Shown: piece after piece, positions 1 through 9,948 of the stretch
Position numbering within the stretch: the first letter of the stretch is position 1
Layout of the letters: every line of letters starts with the position of its first letter
Notes under the pieces: generated by a model
The model's database searches: none
Seen by the model: the letters and a program-made list of their open reading frames with translations, nothing else
What the model was told of the DNA's origin: nothing
Assembly (NCBI GenBank): GCA_945907245.1
Contig: CAMDTB010000011.1
Coordinates: 1 to 63,860 of the forward strand
Origin: Rhizobium sp. Q54
GTDB lineage: Bacteria > Pseudomonadota > Alphaproteobacteria > SMXS01
DNA: 63,860 nt
Direction: 5' to 3'
Translations under genes and position numbers: made by a program

Positions 1-174
1 CCAGCAACGCTATCGTCGACCATGGCGGGCGTGGCACTTTCTGTCCGGTGTTCGAGAGTGGTCTAAGCACCTATTCTCTACACCAAATCAGTAGGTTAAG
101 CTACGTTCGCCGACCCGGAATAGCCCGGCTGATGAATAATTCGGGCTAGAGATGCTCCGGGAGCGCGGGGAAAA

Positions 175-966
175 CTAATTGCCGCCGTCGCCGATCAGCT
201 TTCGAAGCTGTTCGCGGATTTCTCGGAGCTGGCGCCGCAATTCCTCGAGCTGCCGGCGCAGGTCGTCGTCGTTCGACTGGGGCGCCGAGTCCTCGCCCTG
301 GTAATAGTTGTACTTCCCCTTGTGCTTGAACGGGTCGTGCCAGTAGTTCTTGAACTCGTAGTCTAGGCCGAACTTGAAATTGATGTCGCGTTCCGACTCG
401 GGATACCAGTCGGAGGGGTCGGCTGAAGGCGGCTCGTGCTTCTCGCCACAGCATGCCGGATTGTGCTCGTGGCGCCGCACGAAGCGATAGCGCTTGGGGT
501 GCAGAACTCGGAAACTGGCGATGCGGTCGCCGGCGGGGAACGTCTCGCTGCCGAACACCGTCTCGATCGCTGCGGAGACGTCGATGTCGAGGATCTCGTA
601 CTCGACCTCGTAGGCGATCACCGTTCGGAAGCAAGGCGTGACCATGTGCCAGCCCGCCGGAACCAGGCTGATGTCGATGTCCAGTCCCTTGATGCCGAGA
701 TTGCCGAGCACGTCATTGAGAATGCTGGGGAAGTCATGCGGCGCCGGGAAAGCCGCGGCCGCTCCGTGGACGATCCGGCCGATCTCGCTGGGCTGCAGGA
801 AGGTTGGCTGCACCTCGGCCGGGACGTTTGCCTGTGGATTTCCATCCAAGCGGCTGCCCCTCGGCGGTGGCGCGCAATCATGGATGGCGATGACCCGTTG
901 CTGGCCAGACTCCCTGCCGCGCCAGTCCTTGTCGAAACTCAGCCGCCCGAGTGTATATCCCGGCAC
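175..966 (-). CDS. Hypothetical protein with C-terminal coiled coil
   Basis: A 263-residue protein whose family I do not recognise. The GTG start is supported by an AGGAGG ribosome binding site five bases upstream. No signal peptide or membrane segment is visible. Residues around 60-160 look like a mixed beta domain rich in Ile/Val/Glu. A Cys pair (ACCG) lies near residue 175. The last 35 or so residues (DDDLRRQLEELRRQLREI onward) form a highly charged heptad-type coiled coil that could oligomerise the protein. The region between is rich in Tyr, Lys and Asp. It stands alone on the minus strand, downstream of the broken esterase gene. It is real by its binding site and composition; function unknown. 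Confidence 0.6.
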   Translation of the reverse strand: MPGYTLGRLSFDKDWRGRESGQQRVIAIHDCAPPPRGSRLDGNPQANVPAEVQPTFLQPSEIGRIVHGAAAAFPAPHDFPSILNDVLGNLGIKGLDIDISLVPAGWHMVTPCFRTVIAYEVEYEILDIDVSAAIETVFGSETFPAGDRIASFRVLHPKRYRFVRRHEHNPACCGEKHEPPSADPSDWYPESERDINFKFGLDYEFKNYWHDPFKHKGKYNYYQGEDSAPQSNDDDLRRQLEELRRQLREIREQLRKLIGDGGN

Positions 967-1066
967 GTTGTCCTCCTGAGATCAGGCCCCGGCCCGGCAT
1001 TAACGCACCAATCATTATATGCCTGTCGCGACGTGTCGACCATGTCCATCGGGTGACGTTCCTGTT

Positions 1067-1746
1067 TCACTCGACCTCCAGACCCGTCTGCTTCTCCCAC
1101 ATGTCGAACCAGAGCAGGAACTGCGCCTTGAGGAAGTCCGGCACCGACGCGGTGGCGCCATCGATCACCGGCGTCTCCGGCACGGGCTGTCTGGCCCGGC
1201 CCCAGTTGGGAAGTCCCGCGCCGTTGGGGTCGTCGGTCCTGGCGAAGTTCACCCAGCAGCTTGTCATCATGGCCGAGATGCGCCGGTCCTTTCTGGGTGG
1301 GATGCGCGGCCCAGGTGCCGGGCGCGAACACCACCTCGGGCTTGTAGTCCAGTCCGAAGATGTATATGCCGTCGCCGCCATGGGCACGCCCTTGATCTTG
1401 CCGCTGAACTCGTCGGCAGCCAGGCGTTGATGGTCAGGCAGTCCTCGCAGCCCTTGGCCCGTCCGCTCGGCATCGTCGGCTGCGCGCACATGGTGCCGAA
1501 TTTCGTCGCGTCACGGACCTCGCTCCATGGCGTCAGCGGCTGTGGCGGCCGCCAGCGCAGCGCGCCAACCGGGGGCGCGGCGAAGGGAATCCCTTTGAAC
1601 GCGGCCATGCCGTCCTGCATCGCGCCCTGGAGCGGGCCGTCCGTCGTCTGGACGATGAGCGTTGGTTCCGCTGCGGTCTTGGTCGAAAGCCCGAGCAAGA
1701 GCACGGCGACTGCCAGCGACAGCCGGCCGGCATTCACGTGCGACAT
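1067..1746 (-). pseudogene. Carboxylesterase type B remnant (deleted and frameshifted)
   Basis: The 5' part reads as an exported carboxylesterase: signal peptide (LSLAVAVLLLGLSTKTAAEP), then the family start (TTDGPLQGAMQDGMAAFKG, IPFAAPPVGALRWRPPQPL) and the EDCLTINAWLP motif at about residue 100. Directly after this the text jumps to the family's C-terminal end, with IYIFGLDYKPEVVFAPGTW in one frame and MMTSCWVNFARTDDPNGAGLP in another. Intact members are about 500 residues. Here roughly 300 residues are missing, including the GESAGG serine elbow and the catalytic Glu and His, and at least two frame changes are needed to join the pieces. A good binding site (GGGAG) remains at the old start. 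No catalytic function can remain. Confidence 0.85.
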
Positions 1747-1799
1747 GCCAGTTCTCCCATCCCGTTTTCCAGGCAGGAGACTAGCGGTATTCGGAGGGG

Positions 1800-2519
1800 T
1801 CAGTTAGTGGGCTGCAGCGCGCCTTCGGCCTGCCGCTCCAGATGGGCTACAAGGTCGGCGGGCAGTTTCAGCCGATGGCCCAGCGCCTCCAGATAGGCCC
1901 GCTCGGCCGGATGGTCCGGATCGATTGCAAGGCGCGAGACAAGGTAAAGTTCGCTGGCCTGCTCGGGCGTGCTCGCGCTGGCGGCGATGCCCGCCAGGTC
2001 GGTCGGGCCGGAGAGGGCGTCGAACACGAACGCCTTGGCCTCGGCGTCGAGGCCAGCGCGCTCGACCTGCTCGAACACAAGCTTTTGCTCCTCGGCATCA
2101 ACATGGCCGTCGGCCTTGGCGGCGCCGATCATCGCCTTGATCAGCGACAACTCGAACGGCTGGCCGTTGGCGGCGGGCGTCGCGGTGGGCAGGGCGAGGG
2201 GCGAGGTGTGCGCAATCTCGGCCTGCGTCGGCCGCGGCGCGCCGGTGACAGACTTGCCTTCCTGCCAGTTCTGGTAGGCCTTGAGGGCGAGAGCGCCCAG
2301 CGCCGCCGCGCCGCCATAACCCACGACGCCGCCCGCCATCTTGCGGACCTTCTTGCTGCCGAACAGCAGCGCCACCAGACCGCCGGCCGCCGCACCGCCT
2401 GCGAGCCCGCCCATGCCGCCCATGCCACCCATCTTCTCCTTGGCGAAGCCGCCGGCCTGGCCGAGGGCGGCCTTGGCGTCGGCGCCGAGGAACTGGTCGA
2501 GCAGCTTGGTCGGGTCCAT
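1800..2519 (-). CDS. DUF533 / TerB-like protein (YebE family)
   Basis: A 239-residue protein starting at MDPTKLLDQFLG, where AAAGGA lies six bases upstream; an upstream in-frame ATG has no comparable site. The N-terminal third carries Gly/Met repeats (GGMGGMGG), a hydrophobic Gly/Ala-rich segment (AAAGGLVALLFGS) and a second one (GGVVGYGGAAALGALAL), so it is probably membrane-associated. The C-terminal half is an all-helical TerB-type domain (LIKAMIGAAKADGHVDAEEQ) with the acidic DGHVD motif of the tellurite-resistance TerB fold. This matches DUF533 inner-membrane proteins of the E. coli YebE kind, whose function is unknown. It is monocistronic here and faces away from the esterase remnant. 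Confidence 0.85.
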   Translation of the reverse strand: MDPTKLLDQFLGADAKAALGQAGGFAKEKMGGMGGMGGLAGGAAAGGLVALLFGSKKVRKMAGGVVGYGGAAALGALALKAYQNWQEGKSVTGAPRPTQAEIAHTSPLALPTATPAANGQPFELSLIKAMIGAAKADGHVDAEEQKLVFEQVERAGLDAEAKAFVFDALSGPTDLAGIAASASTPEQASELYLVSRLAIDPDHPAERAYLEALGHRLKLPADLVAHLERQAEGALQPTN

Positions 2520-2594
2520 GTCGCGTCCTTTGATTACTGAAAGATTTCGGTACGGACACAATTGGGGATCGTTGTCCCGGGGTTCAACGGGTCA

Positions 2595-3590
2595 TCAGCC
2601 GATTTTCACCATGCGCTTGCCCCGGTTCTCGCCGTGCAGCAGGCCGATCAGCGCCTCCGGCAATCTCTCGAACCCGTCGACGATGTCCTCGAAGACCTTC
2701 AGCCTGCCCTCGGTCACCCAGGTCTGGAGTTGTGCGAGCGCGTCGTCCCGCTTGGCGAAGAAGTCCGAGACGATGAAGCCGCGCACCGTCAGCCGCTTGA
2801 CCACGAACATGCCGGGCACGCCGCGCGGGCCGTGGGCAGGCGGCGTGCCGTCATAGGCGGACACCGCACCGCAACAGGCGATGCGGCCCATCAGGTTCAT
2901 CTGGAACAGCACCGCCTCGAAGATGTCGCCGCCAACATTGTCGAAATAGACGTCGATGCCGTCCGGGCAGGCGGCCTTCAGGCTTTTGTAGACCGGGCCG
3001 GCCTTGTAGTTCACGGCGGCGTCGAAGCCCAGTTCGTCGGTCAGCCAGCGGCATTTCTCGTCCGAGCCGGCGATACCGACGACGCGGCATCCGACGATCT
3101 TCGCGATCTGGCCGACGATGTTGCCCACGGCGCCTGCCGCGGCCGATACCACGACCGTTTCGCCGGGCTTCGGTTGGCCGACCTCGAGCAGGCCGAAATA
3201 GGCGGTGAGACCGGTGATGCCATAGACGCTCAGCAGATGCGGCAACGGCTCCATGTTCGGCTGTTTCGTCAACGCCATCCCGGGCTTTACGGCGTATTCC
3301 TGCCAGCCGCAGTCACCCGACGCCAGGTCGCCCGGCTTGAAGTCCGGATGCCTGGATTCGACCACCTCGGCGAGTGCGCCGCCGGCCATCACCGTGCCTT
3401 CCTCGATGGCGTCGCGGTAGGTTGCGCCCTGCATCCAGGCCCGGTTGGCGGCGTCGAGCGAGATGTAGCGCGCCTTGAGCAGCACCTCGCCCTCGCCGGG
3501 CTTGGGGATATCGCAACTGCGTAGTTGAAAGCAATCCGGCGTCAGCGGGCCGTTCGGGATGCGCGCGAGCATGAACTGGCGATTGGTCAT
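2595..3590 (-). CDS. MDR-family NADPH-dependent enal/enone reductase
   Basis: A 331-residue medium-chain dehydrogenase of the zinc-free curcumin-reductase / prostaglandin-reductase type, expected to use NADPH to reduce the C=C bond of alpha,beta-unsaturated carbonyls in the cytoplasm. The nucleotide-binding loop is visible ([19 protein letters not shown]), as are the following GSDEKCRWL segment and the FDNVGG motif near residue 230. No Cys/His set for a catalytic zinc is present. The start at MTNRQFML has GAGGGGA upstream and begins 10 bp after the acyl-CoA ligase stop, so the two genes are one transcription unit. A similar enzyme sits at 29661-30683. The exact substrate is unknown; chain shortening of an unsaturated acid is consistent with its neighbours. 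Confidence 0.88.
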   Translation of the reverse strand: MTNRQFMLARIPNGPLTPDCFQLRSCDIPKPGEGEVLLKARYISLDAANRAWMQGATYRDAIEEGTVMAGGALAEVVESRHPDFKPGDLASGDCGWQEYAVKPGMALTKQPNMEPLPHLLSVYGITGLTAYFGLLEVGQPKPGETVVVSAAAGAVGNIVGQIAKIVGCRVVGIAGSDEKCRWLTDELGFDAAVNYKAGPVYKSLKAACPDGIDVYFDNVGGDIFEAVLFQMNLMGRIACCGAVSAYDGTPPAHGPRGVPGMFVVKRLTVRGFIVSDFFAKRDDALAQLQTWVTEGRLKVFEDIVDGFERLPEALIGLLHGENRGKRMVKIG

Positions 3591-3600
3591 GGCGGTCCCC

Positions 3601-5220
<1,620 letters not shown>

Positions 5221-5226
5221 GTGGCG

Positions 5227-6633
5227 CTACTCCGCGGCCTTGAGGTCGGCGTGGCCGGCCTCGGCAAGCCCGGCGGTTTCGAGCGCCAACGCCTTGGCCC
5301 GCTTCATGTTGTAGTGGTTGCGGGTGACGATGCGTTGGGCATAGAGGCCGCCGCCGGCCTGGATGGTCGACACCGCCTTGTAGCCGCCATAGGAATCCGC
5401 CGTCAGGTCGCGGATGGCGTGGAACAGCTTCGCGCGGTAGATACCGTCCACCGACTGCTTGGTGCCGAGATATTTGCGCAGCAGATGGCCCGTGTCCGGA
5501 TTGTCCAGATCGCTCATGGACGGGACGGTCAGGATCGAACCGCCGCCGATGTCGTGCAGGTGGCGCACCATCAGGCTGTAATTGGCCGCGCCGTGATACT
5601 TGCCTGCATTGGTGAACAGCTCGTTGGGAAAGGCCGCGCCTTCCGAGGTGACCTCGCTGTGGGCGATGGCAGCCTCCAGGCACGCCCGGATAAGGGTCGC
5701 GTTGATGATCATTTCGGAGATCTTCTCCTTGATGTGCCCGACCTTCTCCAGCCCGTTCGCTTCGGCGATCAATTGGGCAAGGCCGACCAGCAGGTCGGCG
5801 CCATCGACCAGCGAGGCGAGGCCACCGAGGCGTTCCCACAATCCTAGGGAATGCGCGAAGACCGCCGCATAAGCGGTTTCACCATCAAGGAAAATGCGCT
5901 CGTTGGGCACGAACACATTGTCGAAGATCACGAAGCCCTCGGGGACAATGCGGTTGCTGGAGACGGGGAAGTCGCGCGGGTCTCGGTTGCGCGGCGCGGG
6001 CATGGTGTTGACAATCTTCACGCTTGGCGCGTTGGCCGGCACCGCACAGGCGATCGCGTAGTCCTCCTCGCCCTCATGCATCGCCTTGGTGGGGATCACC
6101 AGCAACTCGTGGCTGGTCGAGGCGCAGGAGATATGCAGCTTGGCGCCGCGGATGACGACGCCGTCCGGCCGCCGCTCGACCACATGCAGATAGGCGTCCG
6201 GATCATCCTGCTGGCCGGGCTTGCGTGAACGGTCGCCCTTGGCGTCGGTGATGCACTCGGTGATGCGCAGGTCGTTGTCCTGCACGTGCTTCACGAACCA
6301 GTTGATGGCGTCTACCGCCTGTGGCCGCGCTGTCTTGACCCGGTCGGCGGCGGTCAGCAGGGTCATGATCGAGGCGTAGGTGACATGGGTGAGCAGATCG
6401 ACCTCGTGGTGCAACGCGACCTTGCTGCGCAACTCGTCGGCCGATCCGGGCACGGTCATGTAGTCGCTGACGGCGCCGGGATCGGGCTTGTAGAAGCGGT
6501 CGTAATCCGCGGCTACGTCCTCGATCGATTTGGCGAACAGGGGATGGGCCATGAGATCGTCGATCCTCGCGCCCTCGAAATAGGTCGCGCGCCCGTCGCG
6601 CAGCGACGCCTTGTACTGCTCGCCCGTCATCAT
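5227..6633 (-). CDS. HpaB/4-hydroxybutyryl-CoA dehydratase-fold flavoprotein
   Basis: A 468-residue protein of the family joining 4-hydroxyphenylacetate 3-monooxygenase (HpaB) and 4-hydroxybutyryl-CoA dehydratase (AbfD). The N-terminus (MTGEQYKASLRDGRATYFEG), the ITDAKGDRS loop, the VVERRPDGVVIRGAKLH flavin-domain signature and the NVFVPNERIFL motif are all present. Its layout resembles AbfD, yet the positions where AbfD has its [4Fe-4S] ligands are not Cys or His: the segment near residue 80-88 reads LLTHVTYAS, and the helix with LGLWERLGGLASLVDG lacks the later His and Cys. It is therefore more likely a flavin-dependent oxygenase or radical-free lyase than a true dehydratase. Start chosen at the MM pair, with GGGAGA upstream; it leads the leftward operon with the acyl-CoA ligase. 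Confidence 0.8.
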   Translation of the reverse strand: MMTGEQYKASLRDGRATYFEGARIDDLMAHPLFAKSIEDVAADYDRFYKPDPGAVSDYMTVPGSADELRSKVALHHEVDLLTHVTYASIMTLLTAADRVKTARPQAVDAINWFVKHVQDNDLRITECITDAKGDRSRKPGQQDDPDAYLHVVERRPDGVVIRGAKLHISCASTSHELLVIPTKAMHEGEEDYAIACAVPANAPSVKIVNTMPAPRNRDPRDFPVSSNRIVPEGFVIFDNVFVPNERIFLDGETAYAAVFAHSLGLWERLGGLASLVDGADLLVGLAQLIAEANGLEKVGHIKEKISEMIINATLIRACLEAAIAHSEVTSEGAAFPNELFTNAGKYHGAANYSLMVRHLHDIGGGSILTVPSMSDLDNPDTGHLLRKYLGTKQSVDGIYRAKLFHAIRDLTADSYGGYKAVSTIQAGGGLYAQRIVTRNHYNMKRAKALALETAGLAEAGHADLKAAE

Positions 6634-6750
6634 GGCCCAGGTCTCCCGTTTCCCCGCATGAGCCGTGAACGGTGGCAGGACTCCGCGCGGCTGTCCAGCG
6701 GCGCCATCCTTTGGTAGGTTTCCGCGCATCGGCGGAAGGGAGGTGGCGGA

Positions 6751-6963
6751 ATGCCCAAGCTGTTCTGGATCGGAGTCGTCATCCTCGTGCTCGGCACGGG
6801 GCCGCTCGTCGCCATCATGATCGCCGCCGCGCTGGGGCTGACCAGCGATCCCAACCCGAACCCGATCGGGCCGGGCATCCTGGCCGGTGTCACCTTCTGG
6901 CCGGGCATCGCGGTGACGGCGATCGGCATTCTGCAGGCGGTCCGGCGTGGGTCGGGCAAGTGA
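6751..6963 (+). CDS. Small two-helix membrane protein
   Basis: A 70-residue protein with two predicted membrane helices, FWIGVVILVLGTGPLVAIMI near the N-terminus and ILAGVTFWPGIAVTAIGIL near the C-terminus, joined by an Asn/Pro-rich loop (TSDPNPNPIG). The C-terminal tail is basic (QAVRRGSGK), so it probably sits in the inner membrane with the tail in the cytoplasm. A GGGAGG binding site lies eight bases before the ATG. It stands divergently from the HpaB-like operon and about 130 bp ahead of ispH, which has its own promoter. I do not recognise a named family, and the function is unknown. Confidence 0.6.
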   Translation: MPKLFWIGVVILVLGTGPLVAIMIAAALGLTSDPNPNPIGPGILAGVTFWPGIAVTAIGILQAVRRGSGK

Positions 6964-6991
6964 CGGCATTGGTGGCCGCCATGCGTATTGG

Positions 6992-7020
6992 TTGCAGCGC
7001 AGCAGCGTGAAATCTACTAT
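6992..7020 (+). promoter_or_regulatory. Candidate ispH promoter
   Basis: TTGCAG and TACTAT are spaced by exactly 17 bp and lie about 77 bp before the ispH start. Each box matches sigma-70 consensus only partly (3/6 and 4/6), so this is a candidate by position and spacing. Confidence 0.35.
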
Positions 7021-7096
7021 ATAGGGCGCATGAAATGGCCCAGCCGGCGTCGGAATCGGCGGGCTTACCAGGAAACGTCCCGGGAGAAGCGGACGC

Positions 7097-8038
7097 ATGA
7101 AGATACTTCTGGCGCAACCCCGCGGCTTCTGTGCCGGTGTGGAGCGCGCGATCGATATCGTCGAACGGGCCCTGATCAAATACGGCCCGCCAGTCTATGT
7201 CCGTCACGAGATCGTCCATAACAAGCGGGTGGTCGAGGACCTGCGCGCCAAGGGCGCCGTCTTCGTCGACGAACTGGACGCGGTGCCGTCGGGCGCCATC
7301 ACCATCTTTTCCGCGCATGGCGTCGCCAAGGTGGTCGAGAAGAACGCGGAGGACCGCGGGCTCGAGGTGATCGACGCCACCTGCCCGCTGGTCGCCAAGG
7401 TGCATATGGAAGGCGAGCGATACTCGCAGGGTGGCCATGAGATCATCCTGATCGGCCATCACGGCCATCCGGAGGTCATCGGCACGCTAGGTCAGATCGA
7501 TGGCCCCACCCATCTGGTGGGGAGCGTGGCGGAAGTCGGCGAGTTGAACGTCGCCAATCCCGCCAAGCTGGCATATGTGACCCAGACCACGCTGTCGGTC
7601 GACGATACCCGCGACATCATCGCCGCGCTGAAGCAGCGTTATCCCGCGATCAAGGGGCCCGATGTGCGCGACATCTGCTACGCCACGCAAAACCGGCAGG
7701 AGGCCGTACGCCACCTGGTCGACCGCTGCGACGTGCTGCTTGTCGTCGGCGCCCAGAACAGCTCCAACTCGAACCGGCTGCGTGAGATCGGTGCCGAGAT
7801 GAACATTCCGTCCTATCTGATCGACGACGCGACCTGTCTCGATCCGGCATGGCTGGACGGCAAGTCGGTCATCGGCATCACCGCCGGCGCCTCGGCGCCG
7901 GAGGAGCTTGTCCGGGAATTGATCGCGCGTCTTCGCGAATTGGGGGCGGAAGGCATGGAAATGCTCGACGGACTGATCGAGAACGTGCAGTTCAAGCTGC
8001 CGTCTCAGGTCCGCAACGTACAACGCCCGGCCGCCTGA
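7097..8038 (+). CDS. ispH: 4-hydroxy-3-methylbut-2-enyl diphosphate reductase
   Basis: A 313-residue IspH (LytB), the last enzyme of the MEP pathway, which reduces HMBPP to isopentenyl and dimethylallyl diphosphate. The three iron-sulfur cysteines are all present: [11 protein letters not shown] near residue 12, [11 protein letters not shown] near 96 and [13 protein letters not shown] near 195. The catalytic HEIVHN histidine motif, the SSNSNRL diphosphate-binding loop and [10 protein letters not shown] are intact. GGGAGAAG lies before the ATG. hpnH follows after 38 bp on the same strand, so IPP/DMAPP supply is linked to hopanoid modification. Dxs, the first enzyme of the same pathway, is 4 kb away on the other strand. 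Confidence 0.98.
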   Translation: MKILLAQPRGFCAGVERAIDIVERALIKYGPPVYVRHEIVHNKRVVEDLRAKGAVFVDELDAVPSGAITIFSAHGVAKVVEKNAEDRGLEVIDATCPLVAKVHMEGERYSQGGHEIILIGHHGHPEVIGTLGQIDGPTHLVGSVAEVGELNVANPAKLAYVTQTTLSVDDTRDIIAALKQRYPAIKGPDVRDICYATQNRQEAVRHLVDRCDVLLVVGAQNSSNSNRLREIGAEMNIPSYLIDDATCLDPAWLDGKSVIGITAGASAPEELVRELIARLRELGAEGMEMLDGLIENVQFKLPSQVRNVQRPAA

Positions 8039-8076
8039 AAGCGGACGGAACGAAGACCTTTGAAAGGATTAAAGCC

Positions 8077-9228
8077 TTGGCTGTCCCTCTGATCCAGCAA
8101 GTGCGCGTTGCCAGCTACATCATGAAGCAGAAGCTGAAGGGCAATAAGCGCTATCCGCTGGTGCTGATGCTCGAGCCGTTGTTTCGCTGCAACCTGGCGT
8201 GCTCCGGCTGTGGCAAGATCGACTATCCGGACGCGATCCTGAACAAGCGCCTGTCGGTCGAGGAATGCCTGCAGGCCGTCGACGAATGCGGTGCGCCCAT
8301 GGTGTCGATCCCCGGCGGTGAGCCGCTGCTGCACAAGGAGATCGACAAGATCGTCGAGGGCATCATCGCCCGCAAGAAGTTCGTCTATCTGTGCACCAAC
8401 GCGCTGCTGCTCAAGAAGAAGATGGACCTGTTCACGCCGTCGCCGTACCTGACCTTCTCGGTCCATCTGGACGGCCTGAAGGAAGAGCACGACAAGTCCG
8501 TGTCGCAGGACGGCGTGTTCGAGCGGGCCGTCGAGGCGATCCAGCAAGCGGTGCAACGCGGCTTCCGCGTCACCGTCAACTGCACCCTGTTCAACAACGC
8601 CGAGCCGGAGCGCGTCGCCGACTTCTTCGACTACGTGAAGACCCTGGGCGTCGAGGGCGTCACCGTCTCGCCGGGCTATGCCTATGAACGTGCGCCCATG
8701 CAGGATCACTTCCTGTCACGCCGCGACACCAAGGAGTTGTTCCGCAAGGTGTTCCGCCTCGGCCACAAGCGCGGCAGCAACTGGGTGTTCAACCAGTCGA
8801 CCCTTTACCTGGACTTCCTGGCCGGCAACCAGACCTACGAATGCACGCCCTGGGGCAGCCCGGCGCGCAACGTCTTCGGCTGGCAGAAGCCGTGCTACCT
8901 GGTGGGCGAGGGCTATACCTCGACCTTCAAGGAACTGATGGAAACCACCGACTGGGACAGCTACGGCACCGGCAAGTACGAGAAGTGCGCCAACTGCATG
9001 GTCCATTGCGGTTATGAGCCGACGGCCGTCACCGACACGGTGTCGAACCCGCTCAAGGCGCTGAAGGTGTTCATGAAGGGCGTCTCGACCGAAGCGCCGA
9101 TGGCGCCGGAGATCCCGCTGCACAACCAGCGCCCGGCGACCTACGTGTTCGAGAAGCAGGTCACCAACTTCATGCACGACGTCCATGAAGACAAGCCGCG
9201 TAACCCCGAGAAGAGCAAGGTTGCGTAA
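8077..9228 (+). CDS. hpnH: Adenosylhopane synthase HpnH (radical SAM)
   Basis: A 383-residue radical SAM enzyme that joins a 5'-deoxyadenosyl group to diploptene to give adenosylhopane, the first step of C35 hopanoid side-chain synthesis. The N-terminal cluster motif CNLACSGC (CxxxCxxC) is at about residue 46, followed by the GGEPLLH segment. A C-terminal cysteine set, CANCMVHCGYEP, lies near residue 305. I chose a TTG start because AAAGGA lies nine bases upstream and homologues begin near the MAVPLIQQ-like sequence. It lies 38 bp after ispH. Its end is convergent with hpnG, 21 bp away, and its last codons overlap a partial repeat of the hpnG end. Confidence 0.95.
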   Translation: MAVPLIQQVRVASYIMKQKLKGNKRYPLVLMLEPLFRCNLACSGCGKIDYPDAILNKRLSVEECLQAVDECGAPMVSIPGGEPLLHKEIDKIVEGIIARKKFVYLCTNALLLKKKMDLFTPSPYLTFSVHLDGLKEEHDKSVSQDGVFERAVEAIQQAVQRGFRVTVNCTLFNNAEPERVADFFDYVKTLGVEGVTVSPGYAYERAPMQDHFLSRRDTKELFRKVFRLGHKRGSNWVFNQSTLYLDFLAGNQTYECTPWGSPARNVFGWQKPCYLVGEGYTSTFKELMETTDWDSYGTGKYEKCANCMVHCGYEPTAVTDTVSNPLKALKVFMKGVSTEAPMAPEIPLHNQRPATYVFEKQVTNFMHDVHEDKPRNPEKSKVA

Positions 9229-9325
9229 GGTTCGCCGCGCCGCGCCAGATTAAAGGAAGAACTGGCGCGAGGTACCCAGAAGGGCGAGGTTGCGTAGGGT
9301 CCTGCGCGCCGCGCCGGTCTGAAGG
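9205..9325. repeat. Diverged direct repeat at the hpnH/hpnG junction
   Basis: Two similar stretches of about 50 bp begin near 9205 and 9275, both containing AGGTTGCGTA and CGCGCCGCGCC, roughly three quarters identical by eye. Copy 1 covers the end of hpnH. Copy 2 encodes the hpnG C-terminus on the minus strand. Read past the hpnG stop in the same frame, copy 1 again gives GAARRTLRNLALLG, so the ends of these convergent genes arose by a local duplication. Confidence 0.7.
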
Positions 9326-9948
9326 CCCAACCGGACCATATCTCCCAGTTCCCATGGGTGGAGGGCGAGCGTCGACAGCACCCGTGCGGCGCTGACGCTT
9401 CCGTCCGCGTTCGTTGCTTCCAGCGCAGACAGGGGCAGCATTCTCGTCGCGCCGTCTGCCACCGCGCGAAGGGTGAGGAACGGCACGCCCCGGTCGCGGG
9501 CGATCTCGCCCACGCCAAAGCTTTCCATGTCGACGCCAAGCGCCTTGGTCTGTCTATGCAGCGCCCTCTTGTCTGCGGGCGATACCGCCGGCGGGTCGCT
9601 GTGCGCCAGATTTCCGACCTCGGTCGGAAACGACGGCTTGCCGAGCGCTAGTCTTATGCGTTCCAACCAGGCGGTATCGGCATCGACGCTGCCGTTCCAG
9701 TTGATCACCTGGCCGGCGATCAGCAGCGTTCCCGATTTCACGCTCTCGTGCAGCGCGCCGGCGATACCGAAGCTCAGCAGCGCCTCGCTGCCCTCGTCCA
9801 GCAGTCGCGCCGCGGTGCGGCGGGCGGCGCTATAGCTGGGTCCGGCGCAGGCGACGGCGATGGTGTCCGGTGCGCCGGCCTTGGCCAGTTCGGCCCTGAT
9901 GATCTCGGCCTCGAACTGCATGCCGGTGACAATGCCCAGCCGGGTCAT
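9250..9948 (-). CDS. hpnG: Hopanoid phosphorylase HpnG
   Basis: A 232-residue nucleoside-phosphorylase-like enzyme expected to remove adenine from adenosylhopane, giving phosphoribosylhopane, the step after HpnH. It has the N-terminal GIVTGMQFEAEIIRAEL, the LLSFGIAGALHESVKSGTL phosphorylase motif near residue 65 and the GVDMESFGVGEIARDRGVPF motif with the ribose-binding Met-Glu near residue 155. The ATG overlaps the hpnE stop by 4 bp (ATGA), so it is translationally coupled at the end of the dxs-hpnD-hpnE operon. It is convergent with hpnH, its pathway partner. The C-terminal GAARRTLRNLALLG peptide is duplicated beyond the stop codon. Confidence 0.92.
   Translation of the reverse strand: MTRLGIVTGMQFEAEIIRAELAKAGAPDTIAVACAGPSYSAARRTAARLLDEGSEALLSFGIAGALHESVKSGTLLIAGQVINWNGSVDADTAWLERIRLALGKPSFPTEVGNLAHSDPPAVSPADKRALHRQTKALGVDMESFGVGEIARDRGVPFLTLRAVADGATRMLPLSALEATNADGSVSAARVLSTLALHPWELGDMVRLGLQTGAARRTLRNLALLGTSRQFFL

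Noticed and set aside
1-174. A tRNA or gene end at the left edge.
   Set aside because: No cloverleaf, coding frame or terminator could be supported there.
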